27,029 nucleotides of DNA from an uncultured Oscillospiraceae bacterium. Its GTDB lineage: Bacteria > Bacillota > Clostridia > Oscillospirales > Ruminococcaceae. Positions 7,565-15,419 of this stretch are shown here, one piece after another. The DNA lies in the NCBI GenBank assembly GCA_900539695.1, contig UQDG01000028.1, positions 1 through 27,029 on the forward strand, written 5' to 3'. Position 1 is the stretch's first letter. Every line of letters starts with the position of its first letter. The position numbers were made by a program, and so were the translations under genes. The notes below the pieces were generated by a model. That model saw only the letters and a program-made list of their open reading frames with translations. It had not been told where the DNA came from and did no database searches.

Positions 7565-7711
7565 TTACTTGTCGGTCTTCTCGCAAGGCTGGTTGGCAAT
7601 GCCGCAGCTGGTCTTGCAAGCGCTCTGGCAGGAAGTCTGGCATTCGCCGCAGCCGCCGTTCAGCAGGCTCTTAGCCATGTCGCGGGTCTCGAGAGTCTGG
7701 ATGTGCTTCAT
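7565..7711 (-). CDS. scfA: SCIFF ranthipeptide precursor (six cysteines in forty-five residues)
   Basis: A 48-aa peptide starting MKHIQTLETRD, with a leader of about 20 residues and a Cys-rich core: GGCGECQTSCQSACKTSC followed by GIANQPCEKTDK. The six cysteines are residues 21, 24, 28, 32, 36 and 43. This is the diagnostic SCIFF pattern, and the maturase scfB follows on the same strand. The ribosome site AGGGGTG lies about 9 bases before the ATG. Its own promoter is at 7750-7778. SCIFF peptides are nearly universal in clostridia; their biological role is unsettled (quorum sensing or metabolism has been proposed). Oddity: residue 37, right after the fifth Cys, is Gly, where I recall Thr in the characterised C. 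thermocellum peptide. Confidence 0.96.
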   Translation of the reverse strand: MKHIQTLETRDMAKSLLNGGCGECQTSCQSACKTSCGIANQPCEKTDK

Positions 7712-7749
7712 AAAACAGTCACCCCTTTATACATTTTAGAATTATATTT

Positions 7750-7778
7750 ATTGTACACGGGAATGGATGGATTGTCAA
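7750..7778 (-). promoter_or_regulatory. Sigma-A promoter of scfA
   Basis: On the minus strand there is TTGACA (7773-7778), a 17-base spacer and TACAAT (7750-7755). The predicted start is near 7743, giving a ~31-base leader with the ribosome site. Only one base departs from consensus. Confidence 0.85.
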
Positions 7779-7808
7779 GGGTAAAATGGTGGATGGTTAC
7801 AGTAGCAT

Positions 7809-7840
7809 TGTAGAGGCGGATGCTCGCATCGACCCCTACA
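7809..7840. repeat. TGTAGGGGCGA-type palindromic repeat
   Basis: An imperfect palindrome with TGTAG at the left end and CTACA at the right, with GGATGC/GCATCG-like arms between. It belongs to a family with copies at 14947-15016 and 19613-19680. It overlaps the extreme 3' end of the decarboxylase gene. Confidence 0.55.
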
Positions 7841-9257
7841 GAACAGCAATGCACGTTGCATCTTTGCATCTGCTGTGGTGTAACCTCGTCCCGGCAGCCT
7901 CCAACTCGCGGCAGGACGCCAAAAACTCCGGGGTAATCGTCTCGCCCGGGGCTACCAGCGGCACACCCGGGGGGTAGGCCCAGATATACTCCGCCGCCGT
8001 CTCCCCGCAGGCATCAGCCATCGTCATTGGAATTTGCCGCGCAGGCCGCAGCAGGGCTTCGGCAATTGTACACGTGGTGTTTCCCGGGGCGGGCAGCAGG
8101 TGCGCGGGGGGCGCAGGGGCGATCCGGGATGGAGAATCATCCCAGTGGTGCAGCACCTCGGCCAGGCGGTCCAGCGCGTGGGTGTTGTCGCAGGGGCTGG
8201 TCATGGCCAGCACGTTCGGGCCGCAGACCATCTCCGGCTCAAAGCCGCTGGCCCGCAAAAACGCCGCGCCCTCGGCCCCGATCTGCAGCAAAATTTTGCC
8301 GCTGTCATGGGCAAAAAAATTCGGGTGGTCAGCCAGCGCATCCTGCCCAAAGCACATGACTTTTATATTGTGCAGATCGGCCACGGCGGCAGAAAACCGC
8401 TCCAGCCGGTCCCGCCAGCGGGCAAAGGCGGCGGGGCCGTCGGCGGCCAGCCAGTCGGTGCAGCCGTCCAGGCTGACCAGCAGCGGGTAGCTGGGGGAGC
8501 TTGTCTCAAACACATCCAGCTGCCGCTCCACCTCGTCGGGGTCGACCAGGCCGCCGTTCAGCTGCAAAAAGGCCGTCTGGGTCAGACTGGGCAAGGTTTT
8601 GTGGGCGCTCTGCACCACCAAATCCGCTCCGGCGGCTACCGCGCCGCCCTGCCAGCCGTACCGGGCGGCAAAGGGCAGGTAGTGTGCCCCGTGGGCTTCG
8701 TCCACCAAAAGCGGCACATTGTGGGCGTGGCAAATGGCGGCAATGGACGCAATATCGCTCAAAACGCCCTCGTAAGTCGGGCTGGTCAAAATTACGCATT
8801 TTGCCTGCGGATGGGCGGTCAGCGCCGCTTCCACCGCGGCGGGCGGCACACTGCCGTACACGCCAAAGGCGGTATCCACCGGCGGGGGCAGGTAGTGGGC
8901 AGTCAGGCGCCCCAGCTCGATGGCATGGTACACGGCCTTGTGGCAGTTGCGGGCCGCGATGACCTCGCTGCCGAAGGGAGCCAGCGCGCGGATGCCCGCC
9001 AGCAGGCCCACGGTGCTGCCGCCCACCAGATACCAGCACCGGCGGGCACCGTACAGCGCGGCTGTGCGGGCCATGGCGTCGGCTAAAATGCCGTCGGCCT
9101 CGTGCAGGTCGTCGGCCCCGTCGATCTCGGTTATATCCCAGGCATAGCAGCTCAGGCCGGGGGCGGGGGCCAGGTGGCGCTTATGTCCCGGCATGTGCAG
9201 GGGGTAGCGGTCCGCCGCCAGCTTTTCCAGCTGGTGCTGTAAAATCGAATCTGCCAT
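7836..9257 (-). CDS. Orn/Lys/Arg decarboxylase family protein (PLP fold type I)
   Basis: A basic amino-acid decarboxylase of 473 aa, a length typical of the short Bacillus SpeA/YaaO-type group and well below the ~700-aa enteric enzymes. The sequence shows PLHMPGHKR (residues 19-27), DITEIDGADDL, LVGGSTVG (phosphate binding), VDEAHGAH (about 185-192) and SAHKTLPSLTQ with the PLP lysine at 220. The likely reaction is decarboxylation of arginine, lysine or ornithine to agmatine, cadaverine or putrescine; the substrate cannot be read from sequence alone. The ATG lies one base after the sbcC stop, with GGAG just upstream, so it is translationally coupled to the SbcCD genes although functionally unrelated. 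The 3' end runs into a palindromic repeat. Confidence 0.92.
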   Translation of the reverse strand: MADSILQHQLEKLAADRYPLHMPGHKRHLAPAPGLSCYAWDITEIDGADDLHEADGILADAMARTAALYGARRCWYLVGGSTVGLLAGIRALAPFGSEVIAARNCHKAVYHAIELGRLTAHYLPPPVDTAFGVYGSVPPAAVEAALTAHPQAKCVILTSPTYEGVLSDIASIAAICHAHNVPLLVDEAHGAHYLPFAARYGWQGGAVAAGADLVVQSAHKTLPSLTQTAFLQLNGGLVDPDEVERQLDVFETSSPSYPLLVSLDGCTDWLAADGPAAFARWRDRLERFSAAVADLHNIKVMCFGQDALADHPNFFAHDSGKILLQIGAEGAAFLRASGFEPEMVCGPNVLAMTSPCDNTHALDRLAEVLHHWDDSPSRIAPAPPAHLLPAPGNTTCTIAEALLRPARQIPMTMADACGETAAEYIWAYPPGVPLVAPGETITPEFLASCRELEAAGTRLHHSRCKDATCIAVL

Positions 9258-9258
9258 C

Positions 9259-11754
9259 TCACTCCACCACGATCTCGGCCTTGCTGCCGGCGCGGGTCTT
9301 GGTCACGCGCACCTGGCGGGTCAGGCGGTCCTGTAAGGCTTCCACATGGGAGATGACACCGATCAGCTTGTCGCCGCCCGCCAGCCCGGCCAGCGTATCC
9401 ACGGCTTTCTCCAGCGCGTCGGCGTCCAGCGAGCCGAAGCCCTCGTCGATAAACAGCGTTTCAATGGTCACGCCGCCCGCGTTCTGCTGGATGGTATCGC
9501 TGATGCCCAGCGCCAGGCAGAGGGCGGCCATAAAGCTTTCGCCGCCGGACAGGCTGCCTACGGGGCGGGTCTTGCCAGTGTAAGCGTCGAACACGTCCAG
9601 GTCCAGGGCGGTCTTGCCGCCCACGGCCTCGCTTTTGCGGCGCAGCAGGCGGTACTGGCCGTCAGTCATGCGGGTAAAGCGCAGGTTGGCGGCCTCGACA
9701 ACACCGTCAAAATAGAACGCCTGTACGTACTGTTCAAAGGGCAGTTTGACTTTGCCGGCCAGATTGCCGTTGATGGTTTTGGAAAGGTTGTCCCACATGG
9801 CGCGCTTGTCCCGGGCGGCAGCGCTCTGGCGCATCGTCTTGTCCAGCCCGGCCAGCGCGGCGCGGTTGGTGTGCAGGCGGTGCACGGCGGCGTCCCGGGC
9901 AGCCATGGCGGCGGCACGGTCCGCCCGCAGGCGGGAGAGCGCGGCCTGCAGCTTGGGCAGGGTGTCGGGGTCCTCCCGCTTGGGCATCGTCTCCTGCATC
10001 TGCTGCACGCGGGCGGCGGCAGCGGCGTGGCCCGCCTTGGCGTTGGCGCTCTTGCGGGTGGCGGCAAAGGCCTGCTTTTCCAGGCCCGCCAGCTGGCGGT
10101 TCAGGTTGTCCAGCTGGTCTGCCAGGGCGCGGGCCTTGTCGGCCTGCTGCTTGAACTTTTTGTGGTCGGCCTGCAATCCGGCCAGGCCGTCGGCCAGGCT
10201 CTTCTGCTGGGCCAGCAGGGTGTCCCACAGTTCGTCGGGGGTCAGCTCGGCGGCGGGCTTGCCCTCATACCGGGCGCCCCGGCGGGCAAAAAAGGCATCG
10301 GCCTCCCGCAGCAGGGTGGCCCGCAACTCCGCCGCATGGGCGGCAGCGTCACCGGCGGCGCGGCTGGCGTCGGCGGTTTTGCGGCGCTGGGCGGTCAGGG
10401 TCTTTTCGTGGTCCTCCAGCGCTTTTTCGGTTACGTGGTCCTGGGGCAGGGCGGCGGGGTGCGGGTGATGCACTGCACCGCACACCGGGCAGGGCTGGCC
10501 GTCCACCAGCTCTTGGGCCAGCAGGCCCGCGCGGTTGGCGTTCAGCTGGCGCTGCATGGCGATGTGGGCGGTCTCCAACTCATCCAAAGCGGCCTGGGCT
10601 TCGGCGTAGGCATGCTGTTTTTCTTCGGCGTCGGCCTTGGCAGCTTTGGCTTTGTCCAGATCCTGCAGCAGGGTGGCGCAGGTGGCGGTCAGACCCTCGG
10701 CCAGCTCGATACGGTGCTCGATCTTCAGCTGCTCGGCGTCGCTCTGGCCCAGGGCGGCGCGGGTGGCCTCGGTGTCGGCGATGGTCTTTTTCAGTGCGTC
10801 GCTGCGGGTCTGCAGCTCGGCCAGCATGGCGTTGATCTGGCGCTCCACCTCGGCGGCGCGCTTTTCTTCTTCGATCAGCCCGGCCAGCTTCTGGCGGCGG
10901 GCAGCGCGTTCCTCGGCAATTTTTACACCGGCGTCGCCCCGGGCAATCTTCTCGTCCAGGTCGTTCACGATGTTCTGCTGGCGCTTCTCGTTGGCCTCGT
11001 CAAATTCCAGCAGGCTCTTGCCCAGATCGGCGGCCGCACCGGCGGCGTAGGGGTCGCGGTCGGCCTGCAATTTTTCCAGCTGGCTGGCGGTGTCCTCGTC
11101 GGCGCCGCTGCCCATCAAGCTGCCGATCTGCATAAGCAGGGTGTCATCCAGGCGGCGGCAGGCATCCTCGGCTTCGCGGGCATGCTGCACGGCGGCCTGG
11201 CCTAAACGCTGGTGGTCGGCAGTGTCAAAAATCTGGCGCAGAATGGCGGCGCGGTCGGCGGATGGCGCATTGAGCAGCCTGGTAAAGTCGTTCTGCGCCA
11301 GCATGGACACCTGGGCAAACTGCCTGGCGTCAATGCCCAGCAGCTTGGTGATGGCGGCGGTCACGGCGGAGGCACCGCTCACCGGCTCGTCCGGCTCACG
11401 GATGAGTTCCGCCTTGGCGGGGCTTTTCACAAAGCCGCTGCCACGTTTGGCGGCCCGCTGCTGGTCCGGCCAGCGGCGCACGGTGTAGCTGCGGCCCCGG
11501 TGGGTAAAGGTCAGCTCCACGCAGGTTTCGGCTTCGGGCGCGGCAAAATCACTGCGCAGCATCGTGGTTTTGCGGTTCTCGCCGGTGGTCTCGCCGTACA
11601 GGGCAAAGGTGATGGCGTCAAACAGGGCGGTCTTGCCCGCGCCGGTGTCGCCGCCGATCAGAAACAGGCCGCTGCCGCCAAAGACCGACAGGTCCAGGTC
11701 GGTGCGCCCGGCGTAGGGGCCAAAGGCGTTCAGGGTCAGGTGCAGGGGTTTCAT
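9259..11754 (-). CDS. sbcC: Exonuclease SbcC (Rad50-like SMC ATPase)
   Basis: ATPase subunit of the SbcCD nuclease, which cleaves DNA hairpins and processes double-strand ends. N-terminal Walker A GDTGAGKT is at 35-42 and the Q-loop region (QVSMLAQNDF) at about 148-157. Long Ala/Glu/Arg-rich coiled coils flank the zinc hook CPVC at 422-425. The ABC signature LSGGE (735-739) and Walker B LFIDEGFGSLD (from 767) close the C-terminal half. At 831 aa it is clearly shorter than the ~1000-1050 aa common for SbcC, so the coiled-coil arms are short. The ATG overlaps the sbcD stop (ATGA). The dense palindromes in this genome are natural substrates for such a complex, though that link is inference. Confidence 0.95.
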   Translation of the reverse strand: MKPLHLTLNAFGPYAGRTDLDLSVFGGSGLFLIGGDTGAGKTALFDAITFALYGETTGENRKTTMLRSDFAAPEAETCVELTFTHRGRSYTVRRWPDQQRAAKRGSGFVKSPAKAELIREPDEPVSGASAVTAAITKLLGIDARQFAQVSMLAQNDFTRLLNAPSADRAAILRQIFDTADHQRLGQAAVQHAREAEDACRRLDDTLLMQIGSLMGSGADEDTASQLEKLQADRDPYAAGAAADLGKSLLEFDEANEKRQQNIVNDLDEKIARGDAGVKIAEERAARRQKLAGLIEEEKRAAEVERQINAMLAELQTRSDALKKTIADTEATRAALGQSDAEQLKIEHRIELAEGLTATCATLLQDLDKAKAAKADAEEKQHAYAEAQAALDELETAHIAMQRQLNANRAGLLAQELVDGQPCPVCGAVHHPHPAALPQDHVTEKALEDHEKTLTAQRRKTADASRAAGDAAAHAAELRATLLREADAFFARRGARYEGKPAAELTPDELWDTLLAQQKSLADGLAGLQADHKKFKQQADKARALADQLDNLNRQLAGLEKQAFAATRKSANAKAGHAAAAARVQQMQETMPKREDPDTLPKLQAALSRLRADRAAAMAARDAAVHRLHTNRAALAGLDKTMRQSAAARDKRAMWDNLSKTINGNLAGKVKLPFEQYVQAFYFDGVVEAANLRFTRMTDGQYRLLRRKSEAVGGKTALDLDVFDAYTGKTRPVGSLSGGESFMAALCLALGISDTIQQNAGGVTIETLFIDEGFGSLDADALEKAVDTLAGLAGGDKLIGVISHVEALQDRLTRQVRVTKTRAGSKAEIVVE

Positions 11755-12878
11755 TTGGAGGCCTCCTCTCGCAGGGCTTTCACGGCACGGGCTTCCTCCA
11801 CGGTCAGCGGGCGGCCGTTCATCTGGGTGAAAAAGTCCTCAAACAGCGAGGCAAAGGGCTTGCCCCGCACCGATTGCGCAGTGTCGGCGGGCAAAATCTC
11901 GGCCCCCTGGGGGCGGTAGTCCAGCCGCATGGCGTTGGGGTAGGCGGTGCGCAGCATGGCCATGGCGTCGGGCTGGGGCGTGGGGTCGGTCAGGGTGGCC
12001 CAGATGTAATCGCCGGTGTCGGCGGGATGCTCCACCAGTTTGGCCAGCGGGCCGACGATATGCCGCATGGCGCGGCGGGGGTGCAGGGGCAGCGTGTCGA
12101 TGCCGTCCACGCCCCGGCGGCCCAGGCGGACCAGCGTGGCGGATTTCTCCATGCCGCACTCGTCCAGATGGTAGCACAGCGGCGCACCGGCGTAGCGCAC
12201 GGTGTCGCTGCCTACCCGCTGGGCGCGGTGGATGTGGCCCAGCGCGGTATAGCTGAACCCGGCAAAGTGCGCAGCATCGACGGAATCCACGGTGCCCACG
12301 GTGAGGGGCGCGGTCTCGCTGCCGGAAAGCTGGGGCGGGCAAAGCCCGGCCACTACCATCTGATGGGCCACCAGCACGCGGCGCTCGGCGCTGGGCGCAC
12401 AGGCGGACAGGGCGGCGGCGACGGCACTGTCGTAATCGGGCAGGTCGGCCTCGGGCATGTAATGGCGCACGGTGGCGGCGCGCACGAAGGGCAGCAGCGT
12501 GAACTCCACGGGGCCGAAGCGGTCGTTGAGGACGATTTGCCGCGGTGCGCCCCGGAACTGCCCGGCGATGTATACGTTCTGGTTGGCCAGCAGCCCGGCG
12601 GCGTAGTCCAGCCGCTCGGCGCTGTCATGGTTGCCGGACACGGCCAGCACGGCGATGCGCCGGGCGGCCAGCTGGGTCAGGAACCAGTCCAGCAGGGTGC
12701 AGGCGGCGGCGGGGGGCACGGGGGCGTCGTAAATATCGCCCGCCAGCACTACGGCGTCCACCTTATTGCTGTCACACAGCGCTAAAATTTGTTCCAGGAT
12801 GTAGCGCTGATCTTCCAGAAGGTCGAATCCGTTGACCCGTTTGCCCAGGTGCAGATCGGCCAGATGCAGAAATTTCAT
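11751..12878 (-). CDS. sbcD: Exonuclease SbcD (Mre11-like nuclease subunit)
   Basis: A 375-aa calcineurin-type metallophosphoesterase, the nuclease partner of SbcC. Metal-binding motifs are in family order: LADLHLG (Asp8, His10), VVLAGDIYD (Asp48) and VSGNHDS (Asn83, His84), with later ALGHIHRAQ supplying the final histidines. The frame extends 16 codons upstream, but MKFLHLADLHLG is the standard start, and GGAGA lies 8-9 bases before ATG 12878. The stop overlaps the sbcC start by 4 bases, a typical sbcDC coupling. C-terminal residues include the capping and SbcC-binding region, about 280-375. Confidence 0.95.
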   Translation of the reverse strand: MKFLHLADLHLGKRVNGFDLLEDQRYILEQILALCDSNKVDAVVLAGDIYDAPVPPAAACTLLDWFLTQLAARRIAVLAVSGNHDSAERLDYAAGLLANQNVYIAGQFRGAPRQIVLNDRFGPVEFTLLPFVRAATVRHYMPEADLPDYDSAVAAALSACAPSAERRVLVAHQMVVAGLCPPQLSGSETAPLTVGTVDSVDAAHFAGFSYTALGHIHRAQRVGSDTVRYAGAPLCYHLDECGMEKSATLVRLGRRGVDGIDTLPLHPRRAMRHIVGPLAKLVEHPADTGDYIWATLTDPTPQPDAMAMLRTAYPNAMRLDYRPQGAEILPADTAQSVRGKPFASLFEDFFTQMNGRPLTVEEARAVKALREEASK

Positions 12879-12918
12879 GGGTAAGTCTCCAAGGTAGAAG
12901 GTGCAAAATTTGAAAACC

Positions 12919-12953
12919 GTCAGCATCGGCGGACATGCGCCGACGATGCTGAC
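12919..12953. terminator. Hairpin upstream of sbcD
   Basis: GTCAGCA (12919-12925) pairs with TGCTGAC (12947-12953), and inside TCGGCG pairs with CGCCGA, with a 3-base bulge. On the minus strand it is followed by GGTTTTCAAATTTT. It may end the upstream minus-strand operon (13184-14927) or sit in the sbcD leader. Confidence 0.45.
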
Positions 12954-13032
12954 ACCTCTAGAGCAAAAAAGTGCATTTTTGTGTCGTTAGGCGCGAAAAT
13001 GTGCTTTTTTGCGACGGGGTGAATCCAAAGGA

Positions 13033-13136
13033 GGGGTTCGGGGTCGCGTCAGCGATGCAAGCCCCAGTGGGGCTTGCAACCGAACGAGCGGTGCCAGCTC
13101 TGCTGGCTGGCGGCCATTGTTTTGGCCGCCAAGCGG
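13033..13136 (+). repeat. Dispersed ~105-bp palindromic repeat, copy 1
   Basis: Contains the nested palindromes AAGCCCCAGTGGGGCTT and TGGCGGCCATTGTTTTGGCCGCCA. An inverted copy at 26614-26718 matches by eye over the whole length with only scattered differences. With its flanks it fills 12954-13183, where I see no gene: the long + strand frame here is antisense to the GNAT and NusG_II genes. Confidence 0.8.
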
Positions 13137-13183
13137 CAGGAGCGTGGCGCAGCCACAAGCGACGAACCCCTTCTTTGAGCGCG

Positions 13184-13684
13184 TTAGCGCCACAGCTTCT
13201 CCCAAGTGGTAATATCCAGCGTCGTGCCCGGCAAAACCTCCATCGGCACGGTCTCGGCCTTGCGGAAGCGGCATTTTTTGGCGAAGCCCTCGGCTTTCAG
13301 GTCACGGGCCCAGATGCGCAGGTACAGGCGGCTGCGGCCGTCGCCCTCGGCCAGCTTTTGGGCGTAGGCTACAATGCTGCGGCCGATGCCCTGTCCGCGG
13401 GCTTTCTCTTTTATAAACAGGCGGCTCAGGCACATGGCGCCGGCGGGGCCCAGGTCCAGGGCAAAGTAGCCCACCGGCTCGGTGCCCAGATAGATGAGAA
13501 AATAGTTGATGACGCCGCTGTGGATCTCGTCATCGGTCAGGATGTCGCTCTGGTACTTATCGGCCAGGGCGGCGGCGACCTTGGGGGTCAGCTTGGTGTA
13601 GTGCTGCACAAAAATTTCCTGGGCCAGCTCGGCGACCAGTTGGACGTAGCGGGTCTTGGTGACCTGTTTAAAAGTAGGATTCAT
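13184..13684 (-). CDS. GNAT-family N-acetyltransferase
   Basis: A 166-aa single-domain GNAT protein that transfers an acetyl group from acetyl-CoA to an unknown acceptor. The core shows beta strands leading to LSRLFIKEKARGQGIGRSIV. RGQGIG at residues 96-101 is the pyrophosphate-binding Q/RxxGxG/A motif, and the preceding strand SRLFI fits motif A. Later YLRIWARDLKAEGFAKKCRFRKA corresponds to the acetyl-CoA side segment N-x-x-A-x-x-F-Y-x-x-x-G-F, modified. AAGGAG lies 7 bases before the ATG. It is the last gene of a three-gene minus-strand cluster, starting 9 bases after the NusG_II stop. Confidence 0.88.
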   Translation of the reverse strand: MNPTFKQVTKTRYVQLVAELAQEIFVQHYTKLTPKVAAALADKYQSDILTDDEIHSGVINYFLIYLGTEPVGYFALDLGPAGAMCLSRLFIKEKARGQGIGRSIVAYAQKLAEGDGRSRLYLRIWARDLKAEGFAKKCRFRKAETVPMEVLPGTTLDITTWEKLWR

Positions 13685-13693
13685 AAACGCTCC

Positions 13694-14035
13694 TTATTTT
13701 TCTTCTATGGTGATGCTGGTGCGGGCGGGCATGCAGGCCGCCCAGTCACCGGCGTTTTGCAAAATGCCGAACCCCTCGCACAGGTGGTCGGGGCAGGGGC
13801 TGTTCACAAAGGCGATGCCGCCGTTTTCCACATGCAGGTGGACGGTGTAGGTGCCGGTATCGATGTCGTAATCGGCGTTTGGGGATAAGTCGATGCGCTG
13901 CTCCACCTGGGGGTCGCCGTAGCGCACCACGGCAACATTGCCGGTGCCGCGCCCGGCATGAGTGGCCAGCCAAAGCCCGGCGGCCGCTGCCAGCACGGCG
14001 AGGGTGAACAGCAGTTCCTTTTTGTATTTGCCCAT
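13694..14035 (-). CDS. Membrane-anchored NusG domain II protein
   Basis: A 113-aa protein. Residues 1-6 are basic (MGKYKK), 7-25 form one transmembrane or signal-anchor helix, and the rest is an extracytoplasmic beta-rich domain. The end of the domain carries the family pattern SPCPDHLC (Cys81, Cys86) and ACMPARTSITIEE (Cys101), as in small clostridial proteins annotated NusG domain II or DUF. The function is not known. The frame extends 14 codons upstream into the preceding gene, but ATG 14035 has GAGGGG 5 bases upstream and lies one base after the RNase Z stop (TAAtATG), so it is coupled. In many genomes relatives accompany FMN-binding or quinone genes; that context is absent here. Confidence 0.75.
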   Translation of the reverse strand: MGKYKKELLFTLAVLAAAAGLWLATHAGRGTGNVAVVRYGDPQVEQRIDLSPNADYDIDTGTYTVHLHVENGGIAFVNSPCPDHLCEGFGILQNAGDWAACMPARTSITIEEK

Positions 14036-14036
14036 A

Positions 14037-14927
14037 TTACCCCTCGTCAAATTCCAGTTCCAATTGCAGGCCGTCATACCCGGCTGCTGCCTCGGGGTAT
14101 TGGGTCCGGGCGGCGGCCAGGCCGGGGGCAGGGTCGGTGACGGCGGCGCTGTAGTGGGTCAGCCACAGGCGGCGGACCTTGGCTTCGGCGGCCAGCGCAC
14201 CGGTCTCCCGACAGGTAGCGTGGCCGTAGAGTTTCGCCTTGGGCAGGTCGGTGTCGTCGGCGTAGGTCGAGTCCATGCACAGCAGGTCCGCGCCCCGGGC
14301 AGCTTCCAGCACGGCGGGGCAGGGGCGGGTATCGGTGGCGTACACCACGGTCAGCCCCCGGCGGGGCGGGCCTAATACGTCGCCCGGCGCAAAGCCGCCG
14401 ATGCTCTGCCCGGCTTGCAGCACCCGCCAGTATTCCAGCGGGATACCCGCGGCCTTGGCCCGTGCGGCGTCGAACCGCCCGGCCCGGGGCAGGTGCAGCC
14501 GGTAGCCGCAGCAGGGCACGCGGTGCCTGAGGGGGAACGGCGTGACCGTCAGGCCTGCTTCTTTGCATGTGCCCTCGGCGATCTTCCACGCGACAGGGTA
14601 GGGCAGCGGCCCGGCTAAGGCCATGATGGCCGCCACAATACTCTCCTGTCCCGGCGGGCCGTAGATCGTCAGCGGTGCGGTGCGGTTCAGGCTGGCCAGT
14701 GTTTGCAGCAGGCCCGGCAGGCCCAAAATGTGGTCGCCGTGGTAATGGGTCAGCAGTACGGCATCGATGCGGTAGGAGCTCACGCCGTATTTCCGCAGGC
14801 TGACCTGGGTGCCCTCGCCGCAATCCAGCAGCAGGGTATGGCCCTGCACCGTCACAGCCAGGGACGCCAGCGCCCGGTCCGGCAGGGGTTGTGTGCCGCC
14901 CGTGCCCAATAGGGTAAGCTGCATCAT
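14037..14927 (-). CDS. rnz: Ribonuclease Z-type metallo-beta-lactamase fold hydrolase
   Basis: A 296-aa protein of the RNase Z/ElaC group, which in bacteria matures tRNA 3' ends or degrades mRNA. It starts with the family hallmark QLTLLGTGG, then the metal-binding motif THYHGDH (HxHxDH at 61-66). Later ligands are in PLRHRVPCCGY (His), VVYATDTRP (Asp) and LTHYSA (His). Length matches the short bacterial RNase Z (~300 aa). The start is one of two adjacent ATGs (14927 or 14924); AAGGCGG lies upstream. The frame continues upstream into palindromic repeats, which I exclude. It leads a cluster with the NusG_II and GNAT genes. The narrow name could be wrong if it is a related MBL hydrolase. Confidence 0.88.
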   Translation of the reverse strand: MMQLTLLGTGGTQPLPDRALASLAVTVQGHTLLLDCGEGTQVSLRKYGVSSYRIDAVLLTHYHGDHILGLPGLLQTLASLNRTAPLTIYGPPGQESIVAAIMALAGPLPYPVAWKIAEGTCKEAGLTVTPFPLRHRVPCCGYRLHLPRAGRFDAARAKAAGIPLEYWRVLQAGQSIGGFAPGDVLGPPRRGLTVVYATDTRPCPAVLEAARGADLLCMDSTYADDTDLPKAKLYGHATCRETGALAAEAKVRRLWLTHYSAAVTDPAPGLAAARTQYPEAAAGYDGLQLELEFDEG

Positions 14928-14946
14928 ATTCGCACCGCCTTTCTGC

Positions 14947-15016
14947 GGGCGAGCAATGCTCGCCCTTACAAATGTTTGCGTGGCCCGGCGGGCCGATGCA
15001 AGCATCGGCCCCTACA
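14947..15016. repeat. Pair of palindromes, TGTAGGGGC family
   Basis: GGGCGAGCA/TGCTCGCCC (14947-14965) is followed by GGGCCGATGC (14990-14999) paired with GCATCGGCCC (15002-15011), ending CCTACA. It sits in the rnz leader on the minus strand, between its -10 box and start, so it becomes a structured 5' UTR. Confidence 0.65.
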
Positions 15017-15063
15017 GAAAATAGCAGCCGTCCAATCGCCAATTCCACACAATTTAACATCTT

Positions 15064-15069
15064 ATTATA
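15064..15069 (-). promoter_or_regulatory. -10 box of the rnz cluster promoter
   Basis: TATAAT in the minus-strand context gcTATAATaag. The best -35 candidate is TTGCAG, 15 bases further upstream, which is short, so the -35 is uncertain. The leader of about 130 bases runs through the palindromes at 14947-15011. Confidence 0.55.
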
Positions 15070-15210
15070 GCACAAAAATGGGCGCTGCAAAGTGGCTGGG
15101 CAAAATCTTGGCAAAACTTACTATATTTATAATAAGGTAAAAAGGCACAATCGTAAAAACTGGCAGGGAAATTTTGAAATTTCTTTCACATTTTGTATAC
15201 GCCCTGCCGA

Positions 15211-15239
15211 TTGACAAACCCCGATATATATCTTATAAT
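15211..15239 (+). promoter_or_regulatory. Consensus sigma-A promoter of oppBCDF
   Basis: TTGACA (15211-15216), a 17-base spacer and TATAAT (15234-15239): a full consensus match. The predicted start is near 15246, leaving a ~175-base leader before oppB. Such a strong promoter suits a tightly regulated or highly expressed importer. Confidence 0.93.
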
Positions 15240-15260
15240 TATTAAGATTCCGGTTATAAA

Positions 15261-15300
15261 CGATGGTGTTAGTGCAGCCGCAACCTCCATCGGTTTTTTT
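15261..15300 (+). promoter_or_regulatory. Possible attenuator in the opp leader
   Basis: CGATGG (15261-15266) pairs with CCATCG (15287-15292), helped by GTT/AAC inside the loop, and a run of seven T follows directly (15294-15300). It lies about 15 bases after the predicted start, so it would release a ~55-base RNA. I find no T-box or other known riboswitch motif. The stem is short, so this is tentative. Confidence 0.5.
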
Positions 15301-15419
15301 ATTCCCTCAAATGTCCGCGACATGGCTACAAACGTGTTCGCACACTGTGGGGCTTTAAAGAGATATGCCGGGTTCACCCTAAAACTGTATTTCATTAGGA
15401 AACGGAGTGGCACTAAACC

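Noticed and set aside
9346..11205. 619-aa open frame on the + strand
   Set aside because: It is antisense to sbcC, rich in Gly/Gln/Val repeats from GC-rich codon shadowing, and has no recognisable domain.
12971..13888. 305-aa + strand frame over the repeat and GNAT genes
   Set aside because: The first part is repeat DNA and the rest is antisense to genes with clear motifs.
15263..15358. Possible leader peptide ATG in the opp 5' UTR
   Set aside because: No ribosome site precedes it and there is no run of a regulatory amino acid; the hairpin alone is reported.
15246..15419. T-box or other known riboswitch in the opp leader
   Set aside because: I could not find the T-box AGGGTGGNACCGCG sequence or another conserved riboswitch core.
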